Assembly (NCBI GenBank): GCA_944391315.1
Contig: CALXTD010000012.1
Location: 1-50,361 of the forward strand
Source of the DNA: an uncultured Alphaproteobacteria bacterium
Lineage (GTDB): Bacteria > Pseudomonadota > Alphaproteobacteria > RF32 > CAG-239
DNA: 50,361 nucleotides
Reading direction: 5' to 3'
Position 1 is the first letter of the stretch. Every line of letters starts with the position of its first letter. The notes beneath the pieces were generated by a model, which saw nothing but the letters and a program-made list of their open reading frames with translations, made no database searches and was not told the origin of the DNA. Positions 16,527-24,722 of this stretch are shown piece after piece. A program made the translations under genes and the position numbers.

Positions 16527-16606
16527 AATACATAAAATTTAATTGTAAAACATAATGATAAATTTATTGAAGATGTCATATCGTTATTTGTTTTATTTGT
16601 CAACCT

Positions 16607-16643
16607 AAACATAAAGCCCCGCTTTCTGCGAGGCTTTATGTTT
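16607..16643. terminator. Terminator hairpin downstream of DUF2157-like gene
   Basis: AAACATAAAGCC (16607-16618) pairs perfectly with GGCTTTATGTTT (16632-16643), with inner CGC/GCG. It lies 17 bases past the stop of the minus-strand membrane protein gene. The T-run is better on the plus strand, so it may serve both. Confidence 0.65.
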
Positions 16644-16659
16644 TTAAGGTGTTAAGACC

Positions 16660-17943
16660 TTATTTCTTGGTTGTTTTCTTTTCTTTTTTTACAACCTTTT
16701 TCTTTGGGGCAGGGGCTTTTTTAGCCGGAGTCTTGCTTTTTACAGCCGGTGTGACAGCAACTTTAGTCTCTGCTTTGACTTCTTTTGCTGCGACAGGGGC
16801 TTCAATTTGTTCGGCTTCGATGTTTTGCATTCCGATACGTTTGGCTATCCATACAAAGACAACGCCGGCGCAAATCAAGCCTAATCCGGTTAAAGCGATT
16901 GAACCAAAGTTTTGGTTATATATCAGGATGATTCTTAAGCAGATTAAGCCCAAGAGCCATTTGCTAAGCCCGCTTTTGCCAAGCTCGATGGTTCTGACCA
17001 AGGCGGTCAACATAATAGCCAACGTGCAAACGGCAGCGATTAATCCAAAGTTAGGGATAAATATAAGCGGCGTATAAGCAGCAATGTAGTTGAACAAAAT
17101 CAAGATTAATAATGCAATTATGCTGCCGTTATATTTGCTGTCTTTGTCAGAATAAATGAAAAATGACAGGGCAATAGCGCAGGCTACCCAGTATATCCAG
17201 CAATATTCAGACGGGGTGAACAGCAGGTCGCGCAAAAATACGCCGTAGCTGTAGAAGCCGACATCTTGCAATAACTCATTGAGCAATAAGTTTAAGGTGA
17301 TTATTCCCATAAACCAGAAATATGCAGCACGGCCGAACGGAGAAGCTTCTCCTTTGCGAACAGCAATCATTAGCAAGCAGAAGGCAATCAACCACATGAT
17401 GACGCCAGGGGCTTGTAAATGCAGCGTGTCAATTATCATTGATGTTGTTTCAAAACGGCTCATCAATGCTGTTAAAGCCAGCAACAGTAAAGGAATCCAG
17501 AAATAGCTGAGCAAGCTTTTGCGTGTTATGAACAAAAGCGGTAAGCTCAATACACACCAGATTAATACTCTGTCATAGTATTGAACAGGAAGTCCGAATA
17601 CGTCAGATACCAAGTTTATGCCGGCCATTAACATAATGGCTAAAACGACCAAAAGTCCTTCTTTTAAGCGATCTCTGTTGGTCGCAGAGGCTTTGACCAG
17701 CCAATAAATGTTAACTGACAAAAGAGCAAGGTAAAAAATTACTTTTATAAAGCTTGGAATATTACCCCAATTTGCGCCGATAATGGTCAGCAAGCCGATA
17801 CCAATACATACCGCACTGATAAACAGCATTGAAAAGCCGAGCATTGGGCAGCAGCAACTGCAGGTGCCGTCAGCTCGCTCATGTTTTGCGCAAGACGGAG
17901 TGCATCCTTTGCTCCATGCGCTGAGTGTGCATTTTTCTATCAT
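16660..17943 (-). CDS. Polytopic membrane protein, DUF2157-like
   Basis: 427 residues. The motif IGLLTIIGANWGNIPSFIKV matches the DUF2157 family signature, and roughly ten or more hydrophobic segments follow to about residue 375. Two parts are unusual. The first 33 residues hold seven cysteines (5, 14, 18, 28, 30, 31, 32) and a histidine, resembling a metal-binding tag. The last 50 residues are an Ala/Pro/Lys-rich tail ending in KKVVKKEKKTTKK, probably cytoplasmic and able to bind acidic polymers. Family function is unknown. It runs in the same direction as trxB, 88 bases downstream of its stop, so co-transcription is possible. Confidence 0.75.
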   Translation of the reverse strand: MIEKCTLSAWSKGCTPSCAKHERADGTCSCCCPMLGFSMLFISAVCIGIGLLTIIGANWGNIPSFIKVIFYLALLSVNIYWLVKASATNRDRLKEGLLVVLAIMLMAGINLVSDVFGLPVQYYDRVLIWCVLSLPLLFITRKSLLSYFWIPLLLLALTALMSRFETTSMIIDTLHLQAPGVIMWLIAFCLLMIAVRKGEASPFGRAAYFWFMGIITLNLLLNELLQDVGFYSYGVFLRDLLFTPSEYCWIYWVACAIALSFFIYSDKDSKYNGSIIALLILILFNYIAAYTPLIFIPNFGLIAAVCTLAIMLTALVRTIELGKSGLSKWLLGLICLRIILIYNQNFGSIALTGLGLICAGVVFVWIAKRIGMQNIEAEQIEAPVAAKEVKAETKVAVTPAVKSKTPAKKAPAPKKKVVKKEKKTTKK

Positions 17944-18031
17944 TTATCTGTTCCTTCTAAATTGTTGAACACTGGTTTAAGAATAATCATTGTCTGTTAT
18001 TTTTACAACATTAATTATTGTTTTCCCCCGA

Positions 18032-18976
18032 TTATTTCTCTTCGGAACTGAGAAATTTTTCGGCTTCAAGCGCAGCTACACAGCCAGAGCCTGCGGCAAC
18101 GACGGCTTGTCTCCAGTTGCCGTTACGGACATCGCCGGCAGCGTATATGCCTTTTATATTTGTTTCGCAGCTGTCTGGTTTGCATTGAATATAGCCGTCT
18201 TCGGATAGTTCAAGCTTGTCTTTGAAGACTTCTGTATTCGGATGGTGTCCGACTGCGATAAATACGCCGTCTACCGTTAAATCTGACAATTCTCCGGTTT
18301 TGACATTTTTAATCTTTAGGCCGGTCAGAGATTTTGGTTGATCTGTTCCGATAAATTCACTGACAACCGAATCCCACATAACGGAAACTTTTTCGTTTGC
18401 AAACAGGCGTTGCTGAGAGGCTTTATCCGCTCTTAATTCATCGCGGCGATGAATAACCGTTACATGTTTGGCAAAGTTAGTTAGATAAAGGGCATCTTCG
18501 ATGGCCGTATTGCCGCCGCCAATAACGGCAACATCTTTGTTGCGATAGAAAAAGCCATCACAAGTAGCACAGGCAGAGATACCAAAACCGCGGAACTTTT
18601 CTTCACTTTCCAAGCCAAGCCAGCGCGCAGAAGAGCCTGTGGCAATTATTATTGCGTCGGCTTCATAGTGATTATTGTTTTCGCTTTCACAAATAAACGG
18701 GCGTTTGCTGGTGTCGACTGAGGTAATGCGGTCGTTTATCATTTCAACGCCTAAAGCCAGAGCCTGTTCTTTCATTGTTTCCATAAGCATGGTTCCGTCT
18801 TGAGGGGCTTTGAAACCAGGGAAGTTTTCGATGCTGGTGGTCATGGTTAATTGTCCGCCAGGTTGATTGCCCGAAACCAAAAGAGGTTTTAATCCGGCTC
18901 TTGCCGCATAAATTCCGGCTGTGTATCCGGCCGGTCCGGAGCCGATAATTAATATTTTTGTTTTGTAGTCCGCCAT
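18032..18976 (-). CDS. trxB: Thioredoxin reductase
   Basis: 314 residues from the ATG at 18976, chosen because AAAGGA precedes it; an upstream in-frame ATG at 19027 would add a Lys/Arg-rich stretch not seen in the family. It reduces thioredoxin with NADPH through FAD. FAD motif IGSGPAGYTAGIYAARAG (11-28), NADPH motif VIGGGNTAIEDA, redox-active C136-A-T-C139, and the C-terminal YAAGDVRNGNWRQAVVAAGSG FAD block are all present. greA lies upstream on the same strand, separated by a strong terminator. Confidence 0.96.
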   Translation of the reverse strand: MADYKTKILIIGSGPAGYTAGIYAARAGLKPLLVSGNQPGGQLTMTTSIENFPGFKAPQDGTMLMETMKEQALALGVEMINDRITSVDTSKRPFICESENNNHYEADAIIIATGSSARWLGLESEEKFRGFGISACATCDGFFYRNKDVAVIGGGNTAIEDALYLTNFAKHVTVIHRRDELRADKASQQRLFANEKVSVMWDSVVSEFIGTDQPKSLTGLKIKNVKTGELSDLTVDGVFIAVGHHPNTEVFKDKLELSEDGYIQCKPDSCETNIKGIYAAGDVRNGNWRQAVVAAGSGCVAALEAEKFLSSEEK

Positions 18977-19040
18977 ATTATTTGTCCTTTCTTTGGCATT
19001 TTTGAATCTTTTTTTGTTTTTTATCATCTCTCTTTATAAA

Positions 19041-19076
19041 AATAAAGCCGGTATTGTGTTTTATACCGGCTTTATT
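19041..19076 (-). terminator. Rho-independent terminator of greA
   Basis: A 14-bp perfect stem, AATAAAGCCGGTAT (19041-19054) with ATACCGGCTTTATT (19063-19076), with A/T-rich flanks on both sides. It lies directly after the greA stop and before trxB. Confidence 0.9.
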
Positions 19077-19079
19077 TTT

Positions 19080-19553
19080 TTATTTATAGCAGACGTCTAT
19101 AATCTCAAATGATTTTTTGCCTCCTGGTGCCATATATTCGGCTGTGTCGCCACATTCTTTGCCAATCAAGGCTTTGGCTAACGGAGAAGAAAGTGATATT
19201 TTGTTTTTTTCGATATCTGCTTCATAGTCACCGACGATTTGATATTGTTTTTCTTCATCAGTGTCTTCATCAGCTACAACAACGGTTGCGCCAAAGCGGA
19301 TGACGCTGCCTTTGTTTTGACTCGGATCAATGACTTGGGCACGGCTGATGACGGCTTCAAGCTCTTGGATGCGTCCTTCAATGAAACTTTGTTTTTCTTT
19401 GGCGGCTGAGTATTCGGCATTTTCCGACAAGTCACCATGAGAACGTGCTTCAGCAATTGCTGCAATAACATTAGGACGATCTTCGCTCTTTAGTCTTTTT
19501 AATTCGGCTTCGAGTTCGTTAAAACCATTCTTTGTTAAAGGAAACTTATCCAT
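19080..19553 (-). CDS. greA: Transcription elongation factor GreA
   Basis: 157 residues, normal length. It rescues backtracked RNA polymerase by stimulating transcript cleavage. The N-terminal coiled coil carries DLSENAEYSAAKEKQ, including the acidic tip residues that act in the polymerase secondary channel. The C-terminal FKBP-like domain contains ISLSSPLAKALIGKECGD. GAGGTG lies a few bases before the ATG. The leader has two inverted repeats with T-runs on the greA strand, suggesting attenuation (see below). Confidence 0.96.
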   Translation of the reverse strand: MDKFPLTKNGFNELEAELKRLKSEDRPNVIAAIAEARSHGDLSENAEYSAAKEKQSFIEGRIQELEAVISRAQVIDPSQNKGSVIRFGATVVVADEDTDEEKQYQIVGDYEADIEKNKISLSSPLAKALIGKECGDTAEYMAPGGKKSFEIIDVCYK

Positions 19554-19563
19554 TTTTCACCTC

Positions 19564-19604
19564 AAAAAAATTATTTGCTCCGACCTCATTGCTGAATATC
19601 GGAG
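19564..19604 (-). promoter_or_regulatory. Candidate attenuator in the greA leader
   Basis: On the minus strand, CTCCGA (19604-19599) pairs with TCGGAG (19583-19578), then AAATAA and seven T (19570-19564) follow, directly before the GAGGTG ribosome site. This has terminator geometry but lies upstream of the start codon. Confidence 0.45.
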
Positions 19605-19635
19605 GCTGTTTGTTTTGGTTATATCAGAAAAATTT

Positions 19636-19665
19636 GACTGCGAAGGAAAATATTCCGTCACAGTC
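19636..19665 (-). other. Inverted repeat further upstream in greA leader region
   Basis: A 13-position stem with two mismatches: GACTG/CAGTC outside and GGAA/TTCC inside, around AATA. On the minus strand it is followed by AAATTTTTC. It could be a second terminator or an operator. Confidence 0.4.
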
Positions 19666-19840
19666 TGGTTATAATCACTTTCAATTCTTTCACTATATCA
19701 TTCTATTTTTATTCTGCAAGTTATTTTTTGTTATTATCCATGTTTTTTACTCAATGATGTGACTTATTATTTTTTTTGCTATACTTTTTTTATTGATGTG
19801 TTAGAGTTTTATTTGCTAATTTTACTCAAGGAGATGTTTT

Positions 19841-20296
19841 ATGAAAAAAATATTTTTTGCCTCTTTGGTTGGTGGAGCTATGATGCTTTCTTCTCAGGCA
19901 ATGGCTATTGACAGTACCGGTTGTGGTCTTGGTTCTATGGCTTGGCGCGGTCAGAGCGGTCCGGTTGCTCAGGTCTTGGCGGTTACAACCAATACTATTT
20001 TTGGATCTCAGACCTTTGGTATTACTTTTGGTACATCCGGTTGTGATCCTCATGGACGTATTACCGGCGGAACGCAGAAGATGGTTCTTGCTTTCTTGGA
20101 AAACAATTTGGAACAATATGCCATGGATGCAGCTCGCGGTGAGGGCGAGACAATAGATACTTTGGCTGGTATTATGAATGTTGACAGCAAGGTACTTGCT
20201 CAAAAGAGTCAGAAAAATTTTGCTTATATCTTTCCGTCTCAAGATGCTGATGCCGTATCGGTTACATTAGCCGTATTTGAAATTATGAAGGCATAG
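19841..20296 (+). CDS. DUF3015 family secreted protein
   Basis: 151 residues with a signal peptide cleaved near SQAMA. The mature part begins with STGCGLGSMAWRGQSG and includes QVLAVTTNTIFGSQTFGITFGTSGC, the hallmark of DUF3015. Two cysteines bracket this block and may form a disulfide. Function is unknown; the family is periplasmic. It is followed by a terminator and then a DUF4105 gene, a pairing seen in other Gram-negatives. AAGGAGA precedes the ATG with good spacing. Confidence 0.9.
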   Translation: MKKIFFASLVGGAMMLSSQAMAIDSTGCGLGSMAWRGQSGPVAQVLAVTTNTIFGSQTFGITFGTSGCDPHGRITGGTQKMVLAFLENNLEQYAMDAARGEGETIDTLAGIMNVDSKVLAQKSQKNFAYIFPSQDADAVSVTLAVFEIMKA

Positions 20297-20310
20297 CTTT
20301 AATTCTGATA

Positions 20311-20349
20311 GGGCAGGCGTGTTGGCGTTTGCCCTTTTTTGTTTTTTTT
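20311..20349 (+). terminator. Rho-independent terminator
   Basis: GGGCAGGCG (20311-20319) pairs with CGTTTGCCC (20326-20334, two G-U) around TGTTGG, followed by T6-G-T8. It separates DUF3015 from DUF4105; since the next ATG starts at 20352, read-through may supply the second gene. Confidence 0.8.
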
Positions 20350-20351
20350 AC

Positions 20352-22166
20352 ATGATAAAGTTTTTTGTTTTTATCTTTACGCTTCTTCTGAGCTTGTCTG
20401 CTTATGCGTCTGAAAACGTGGCTTTTTCTCCGCAGTGGTTGGCTTTGGTTCATTATCGGCCGACATGGTTTGGCGGTTATTATGGGTCGATTGATTCTGA
20501 TACTTTTTACCTTGCTGACGATGGACGAGAGAATCCGCAAAATGAGCTGACGGCGACAATCAATTTGTTTGAAATGCAGAAAGATGTTGAAAAAATATGT
20601 CTTTTTCCCGCGCGTTATCTGTTTTTGAAGCGTAATGGATTGGTGACTGCCGATTTCCCCAATTGCTCTGAATATGAAAAGTTAGTTGATGATTTGCGCC
20701 CTGACGGTGTTACGCTTCTTTTTACCGATGCTTATATGAATAATCCGTCTTCTTTATTTGGGCACACGCTTATTCGTATTGATACGGCGCGAAAAGGGAC
20801 GCAACTTTTGGCTCATGGTTTGAATTATGGGGCTTTTACCGGTCCTAACCCTGGGCCGCTTTATGCTTTATGGGGGCTGACGGGTGGTTATTATGGCGGT
20901 TATACGTTAAAACCTTATTATGATATTATCAATACTTATAATAATATTGAAAATCGTGATATTTGGGAGCTTTCTCTTGATTTTATGCCCGAAGAAAAAG
21001 AGCTTTTTGTGGCTCATGTTTGGGAGCTTGGTCATACGCAGACACGTTATTATTTCTTTACGCAAAATTGCTCTTATATGCTTATGGAACTTCTTGATGC
21101 CGTGCGTCCTGATTTGAAACTGGCTGATGAATTTTGGGCGCAAACAATTCCTTTAGATACATTCAAAGCTGTTTATCGCAAGCCTAATTTGGTGAAGTCT
21201 GTTAATTATCGTCCTTCTCGTCAGCATAAGTTGATGTATCAACATCAGCAGATGAATGAAGCTCAGGAAAAAGCTTTTGTTTCTGCTATTAATCAACAAG
21301 ATTATTCTTTTCAAGGATTGTCAGAAGAAGAAAAGGCCGATGTGTCGGAAGCGGTATATCGTTATGTGCAATATCAAAATGTGGCTAAAGAGTTGTCTTT
21401 AGAAGAATATCGGCGTCGAAGCTTTAAGTTGTTGACGGCGCGTAATCAGATTGATCAAAAAGGTAGCTTTAAAGAGTTGAAAACTGCAAATTCTCCTCTT
21501 GAAGCTCATGAATCTAAGAGAATCGTCCTTGGGACAGGGGTTCGTAACGGTGAAGGATTTCAACAAGTGTCTTTTCGTCCGGCGTATCATTCTTTAACTG
21601 ATAATACTTATGGCTTTTTGCGGGGTGCGGAGATTAATTTTCTTAATTTGGCGGCTCGTCATTATGATTCCTCTGACAGCTATGTCTTGCAAGATTTTGA
21701 TGTCTTAGGAATAAAGTCTCTTTCTCCGATTAATGATATGTTTCAGCCGTTATCTTATAATATTCAGTTCGGAATTAATCGTGAAATTAATCCAAACAGT
21801 GGAAAAGACAATTATGTGGCTAATCTTGTTGTTGGTGCCGGTGGGGCTATTGAGCCGGTTTCTCAAGTTTTTGTTTTTGCACTTTTAAATAATTATGCAT
21901 CTTATGGTGGGGCATTACCGCGAAATCAATATGTCGGGCTTGGTCCAACCCTCGGTATTTATGCTGATATCGGTGATTTTCGTCTTTTGGCCCAAGCAGA
22001 ACAGGTTTTTGCAACATCAGACTATGGCAAAAAGGTAAAATATTCTCTGGAAGCGGCTTATGCTTTGTCAACGAATGTGGCTTTGTCTTTTGATTATAAT
22101 TATCAGCAAAATCATGGCGCCTTTGATGATGAGGAAGCTATGCTTGGAATGCGCTTTTATTTTTAG
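20352..22166 (+). CDS. DUF4105 domain outer-envelope protein
   Basis: 604 residues from the ATG at 20352; upstream in-frame codons run through the terminator and are not used. The signal peptide ends near AYASEN. The central DUF4105 block includes LFTDAYMNNPSSLFGHTLIR (conserved Ser/His), GLNYGAFTG and YYFFTQNCSYMLMELLDA (conserved Asn-Cys-Ser), a cysteine/histidine arrangement like that of NlpC/P60-related peptidases. The C-terminal 200 residues are alternating short strands ending in an aromatic residue (RFYF), which suggests an outer-membrane beta-barrel. The exact activity is unknown. Confidence 0.85.
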   Translation: MIKFFVFIFTLLLSLSAYASENVAFSPQWLALVHYRPTWFGGYYGSIDSDTFYLADDGRENPQNELTATINLFEMQKDVEKICLFPARYLFLKRNGLVTADFPNCSEYEKLVDDLRPDGVTLLFTDAYMNNPSSLFGHTLIRIDTARKGTQLLAHGLNYGAFTGPNPGPLYALWGLTGGYYGGYTLKPYYDIINTYNNIENRDIWELSLDFMPEEKELFVAHVWELGHTQTRYYFFTQNCSYMLMELLDAVRPDLKLADEFWAQTIPLDTFKAVYRKPNLVKSVNYRPSRQHKLMYQHQQMNEAQEKAFVSAINQQDYSFQGLSEEEKADVSEAVYRYVQYQNVAKELSLEEYRRRSFKLLTARNQIDQKGSFKELKTANSPLEAHESKRIVLGTGVRNGEGFQQVSFRPAYHSLTDNTYGFLRGAEINFLNLAARHYDSSDSYVLQDFDVLGIKSLSPINDMFQPLSYNIQFGINREINPNSGKDNYVANLVVGAGGAIEPVSQVFVFALLNNYASYGGALPRNQYVGLGPTLGIYADIGDFRLLAQAEQVFATSDYGKKVKYSLEAAYALSTNVALSFDYNYQQNHGAFDDEEAMLGMRFYF

Positions 22167-22245
22167 TAGAGGGCATTTTTCTGTTGTAATTAATCTCTAA
22201 TGTGTTTATCCTATCTTCCAGTTTTGTTTATTTAAGGAGAATGTC

Positions 22246-22695
22246 ATGTTAAGAGAAGATTTGCAAAAAGCTTTGAAAGAATCTATGCTGGCTAAAGATA
22301 CTCAACGTGTGAGCGCTGTTCGCTTGATTATTGCCGGTATGAAAGAAAAAGATGTTGATGCTCGCGGAAAAGGTCTTAAAGAAGCCTCTGAAGCTGATTT
22401 GCTTTCTATGATGCAGAATATGATAAAACAGCGTCGTGACTCTATTGATATGTATCTTAAAGGAAATCGTCAGGATTTGGCAGATAAAGAACAAGCAGAG
22501 ATCAATGTTATTGAAAAATTTTTGCCAAAGCAAATGTCTGATGATGAAGTTTTGGCAGCCGTTAAGGCCGCTATTGCTGCAACCGGTGCAACTTCTATGA
22601 AAGATATGGGTAAAGTTATGGGTGAACTCAAAGGCAAATATGCCGGTCAGATGGACTTTGGTAAAGTTAGTGGTTTGATTAAGACTATGTTCTGA
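22246..22695 (+). CDS. GatB/YqeY domain protein
   Basis: 149 residues matching the YqeY family, related to the tail domain of GatB of the tRNA-dependent amidotransferase. Characteristic blocks are VSAVRLIIAGMKEKDVDARGK, MMQNMIKQRRDSI, EINVIEKFLPKQMSDDE and MGKVMGELKGKYAGQMDFGKVS. It is thought to bind tRNA or nucleic acid; the role is not settled. It precedes dnaG by 24 bases in an arrangement common in alphaproteobacteria, so the two are likely one operon. AAGGAG lies before the ATG. Confidence 0.92.
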   Translation: MLREDLQKALKESMLAKDTQRVSAVRLIIAGMKEKDVDARGKGLKEASEADLLSMMQNMIKQRRDSIDMYLKGNRQDLADKEQAEINVIEKFLPKQMSDDEVLAAVKAAIAATGATSMKDMGKVMGELKGKYAGQMDFGKVSGLIKTMF

Positions 22696-22719
22696 TTTTG
22701 CTTTAATTCGTGCGGATAA

Positions 22720-24561
22720 ATGGCTGATTTACAAAGTTTTATTGAAGAGCTGAAAGCTAAGGTGTCTATCGTTGATGTGGTGGGTGCTAAGGTTAATCTT
22801 GTGCGCAAAGGACGTGAATATCAGGCTTGTTGTCCGTTTCATAATGAAAAAACACCATCTTTTACCGTTAACGAGGCAAAAGGATTTTATCACTGTTTTG
22901 GTTGTGGGGCTCATGGTGATATTGTGAAGTTTGAAATGGAAGCCAACGGGCTTCCGTTTCTTGATGCTTTGCGCAAGCTGGCTGATAAAGCCGGTCTTGA
23001 AATGCCTAAGCTCTCTCATGAAGATCATGCTCATTCGGAAGAGAGAAAGACGCAGTATGAAATTATGGAGATGGCGGTTTCTTATTTTGAGCGCTGTCTG
23101 CGGTTGCCGGAAGGGCGTCACGGGCTTGAATATTTTTATGCTCGCGGTTTTGGTGATGAGATCATTTCAAAGTTTCGCCTCGGTTATGCGCCGGCTAATA
23201 ATGGCTTAAAGTCTTGGCTCGCCTCAAAAGGTGTTAGCGAGCATGATATGATTGAGCTTGGATTAGCCGCGATGTCGTCGCGTGAAGGGACATCTCGTGT
23301 TTTTGACTTTTTCAGAGACCGTGTGATTATTCCTATTTTTGATAAGTCGAATCGTCCGATTGCTTTTGGTGGACGAGTGATGAATGACGGGCAGCCCAAA
23401 TATTTGAACTCTCCCGAAACGCCAATTTTTAACAAACGCCACACACTTTATAATCTGAATAATGCTCGAGAAAAAGGTTATGAAGCCAAAAATATTATTG
23501 TTTGCGAAGGCTATATGGATGTGATTGCCTTGTCAAAATTTGGCTTTGAATATGCGGTGGCTCCGTTGGGAACGGCTTTGACCGAAGAGCAAATCACTGA
23601 AGCATGGAAGGTTTGTGAAGAGCCAACCTTGTGCTTTGACGGAGATGGAGCTGGCATTAAAGCTGCTATTCGTTCGGTTGATAGAGCTCTGCCTATTTTG
23701 AAGCCGGGGTATTCTCTTAAATATATCTTTCTTCCCGATAAGCAAGATCCGGATGAATTCTTAAGAGCAAAAGGTCATGATGCTTTTACTGAATATTTGA
23801 CCAAGACAACGCCGCTTGTCGACTTGCTTTGGAAGAAGAATTTTGATAATGCTCCCGTGGCAACCCCCGAACAGAAGGCCTTGGTTGAAAAAAATATTAT
23901 GGATGAAGTTGCAAAGATTACTCATGAGCAAGTTCGTTCTTATTATCAGCAGGCTATGAAGCAGCGTATTTATTACGAACTTGGAAAAGGTGCTTGGTTA
24001 GCTAGTATTTCTCAGGGAAATAAATGGAACGGGCAGGGTGGTCAAAAAACAGGGCGGCAGATGCCGGTTAAGGTTCAGGTTACTCGTCCTAAGACGACGC
24101 TTGATGAGTTGGTGCTTAAATTTGTTCTTTCGGCTCTTATCTTTTATCCGGAACTGATTTTGCAATTTGAAGAAAAAATGTCTTTGTTTTCTTTTCCTAA
24201 TGCCGAGTTGCAAAAATTATTTGATACAATGCTGGAAATTGTTAATGCTCATGACGGTGATGAGGCTTTTAACAGTAATGTTCTTTGTGCCGAACTGGAA
24301 GAAAAAGGTTTAAAGAAGCTTCTTAACTCTTTGTGGGAGCTTAAAATGTTTCGTTTGCAGAAGCCTTTTGAAAGTAACCTACGTCGTGATATCGAAACAA
24401 AGCTTGCTGAGGTGCAAATTCGCCAGCTAGAAAAAGAAATTAAAGATATCCTTAATAAAATGGAGAGTTCGTCTTCGTTTTCCGAAGAAGATTATTCTCT
24501 CTACCAATCTCTTAAAAATGAGCGCCAAGCGCTAATTGATTCTAATTCTTCTCTTGATTAA
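22720..24561 (+). CDS. dnaG: DNA primase
   Basis: 613 residues. It synthesises RNA primers at the replication fork. The N-terminal zinc-binding domain has C38, H41, C59 and C62 (CPFHNEKTPSF and YHCFGCGAHGD). The catalytic core carries the TOPRIM motifs VCEGYMDVIAL and FDGDGAGIKAA. The C-terminal part that binds the DnaB helicase is divergent and ends in a coiled segment. It lies between yqeY and rpoD, the classical macromolecular-synthesis arrangement; a promoter-like element separates it from rpoD. Confidence 0.96.
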   Translation: MADLQSFIEELKAKVSIVDVVGAKVNLVRKGREYQACCPFHNEKTPSFTVNEAKGFYHCFGCGAHGDIVKFEMEANGLPFLDALRKLADKAGLEMPKLSHEDHAHSEERKTQYEIMEMAVSYFERCLRLPEGRHGLEYFYARGFGDEIISKFRLGYAPANNGLKSWLASKGVSEHDMIELGLAAMSSREGTSRVFDFFRDRVIIPIFDKSNRPIAFGGRVMNDGQPKYLNSPETPIFNKRHTLYNLNNAREKGYEAKNIIVCEGYMDVIALSKFGFEYAVAPLGTALTEEQITEAWKVCEEPTLCFDGDGAGIKAAIRSVDRALPILKPGYSLKYIFLPDKQDPDEFLRAKGHDAFTEYLTKTTPLVDLLWKKNFDNAPVATPEQKALVEKNIMDEVAKITHEQVRSYYQQAMKQRIYYELGKGAWLASISQGNKWNGQGGQKTGRQMPVKVQVTRPKTTLDELVLKFVLSALIFYPELILQFEEKMSLFSFPNAELQKLFDTMLEIVNAHDGDEAFNSNVLCAELEEKGLKKLLNSLWELKMFRLQKPFESNLRRDIETKLAEVQIRQLEKEIKDILNKMESSSSFSEEDYSLYQSLKNERQALIDSNSSLD

Positions 24562-24623
24562 CGAATAATTTATCTTATGTTAGTATTATCCGCTTAAAAA
24601 TTCGTTTTTTTGAAAAGCAGTGC

Positions 24624-24652
24624 TTGACAAATTAATGAAAAATTATTAATAA
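24624..24652 (+). promoter_or_regulatory. Promoter upstream of rpoD
   Basis: Consensus TTGACA (24624-24629), 17-bp spacer, TAATAA (24647-24652), about 70 bases before the rpoD ATG. Confidence 0.6.
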
Positions 24653-24722
24653 GTTCTTTGCTAGCAATTTTTAGGAGTCGTTTGTACTCTGTATTTATTT
24701 AAAATCGATTTTAAGGAATGTC

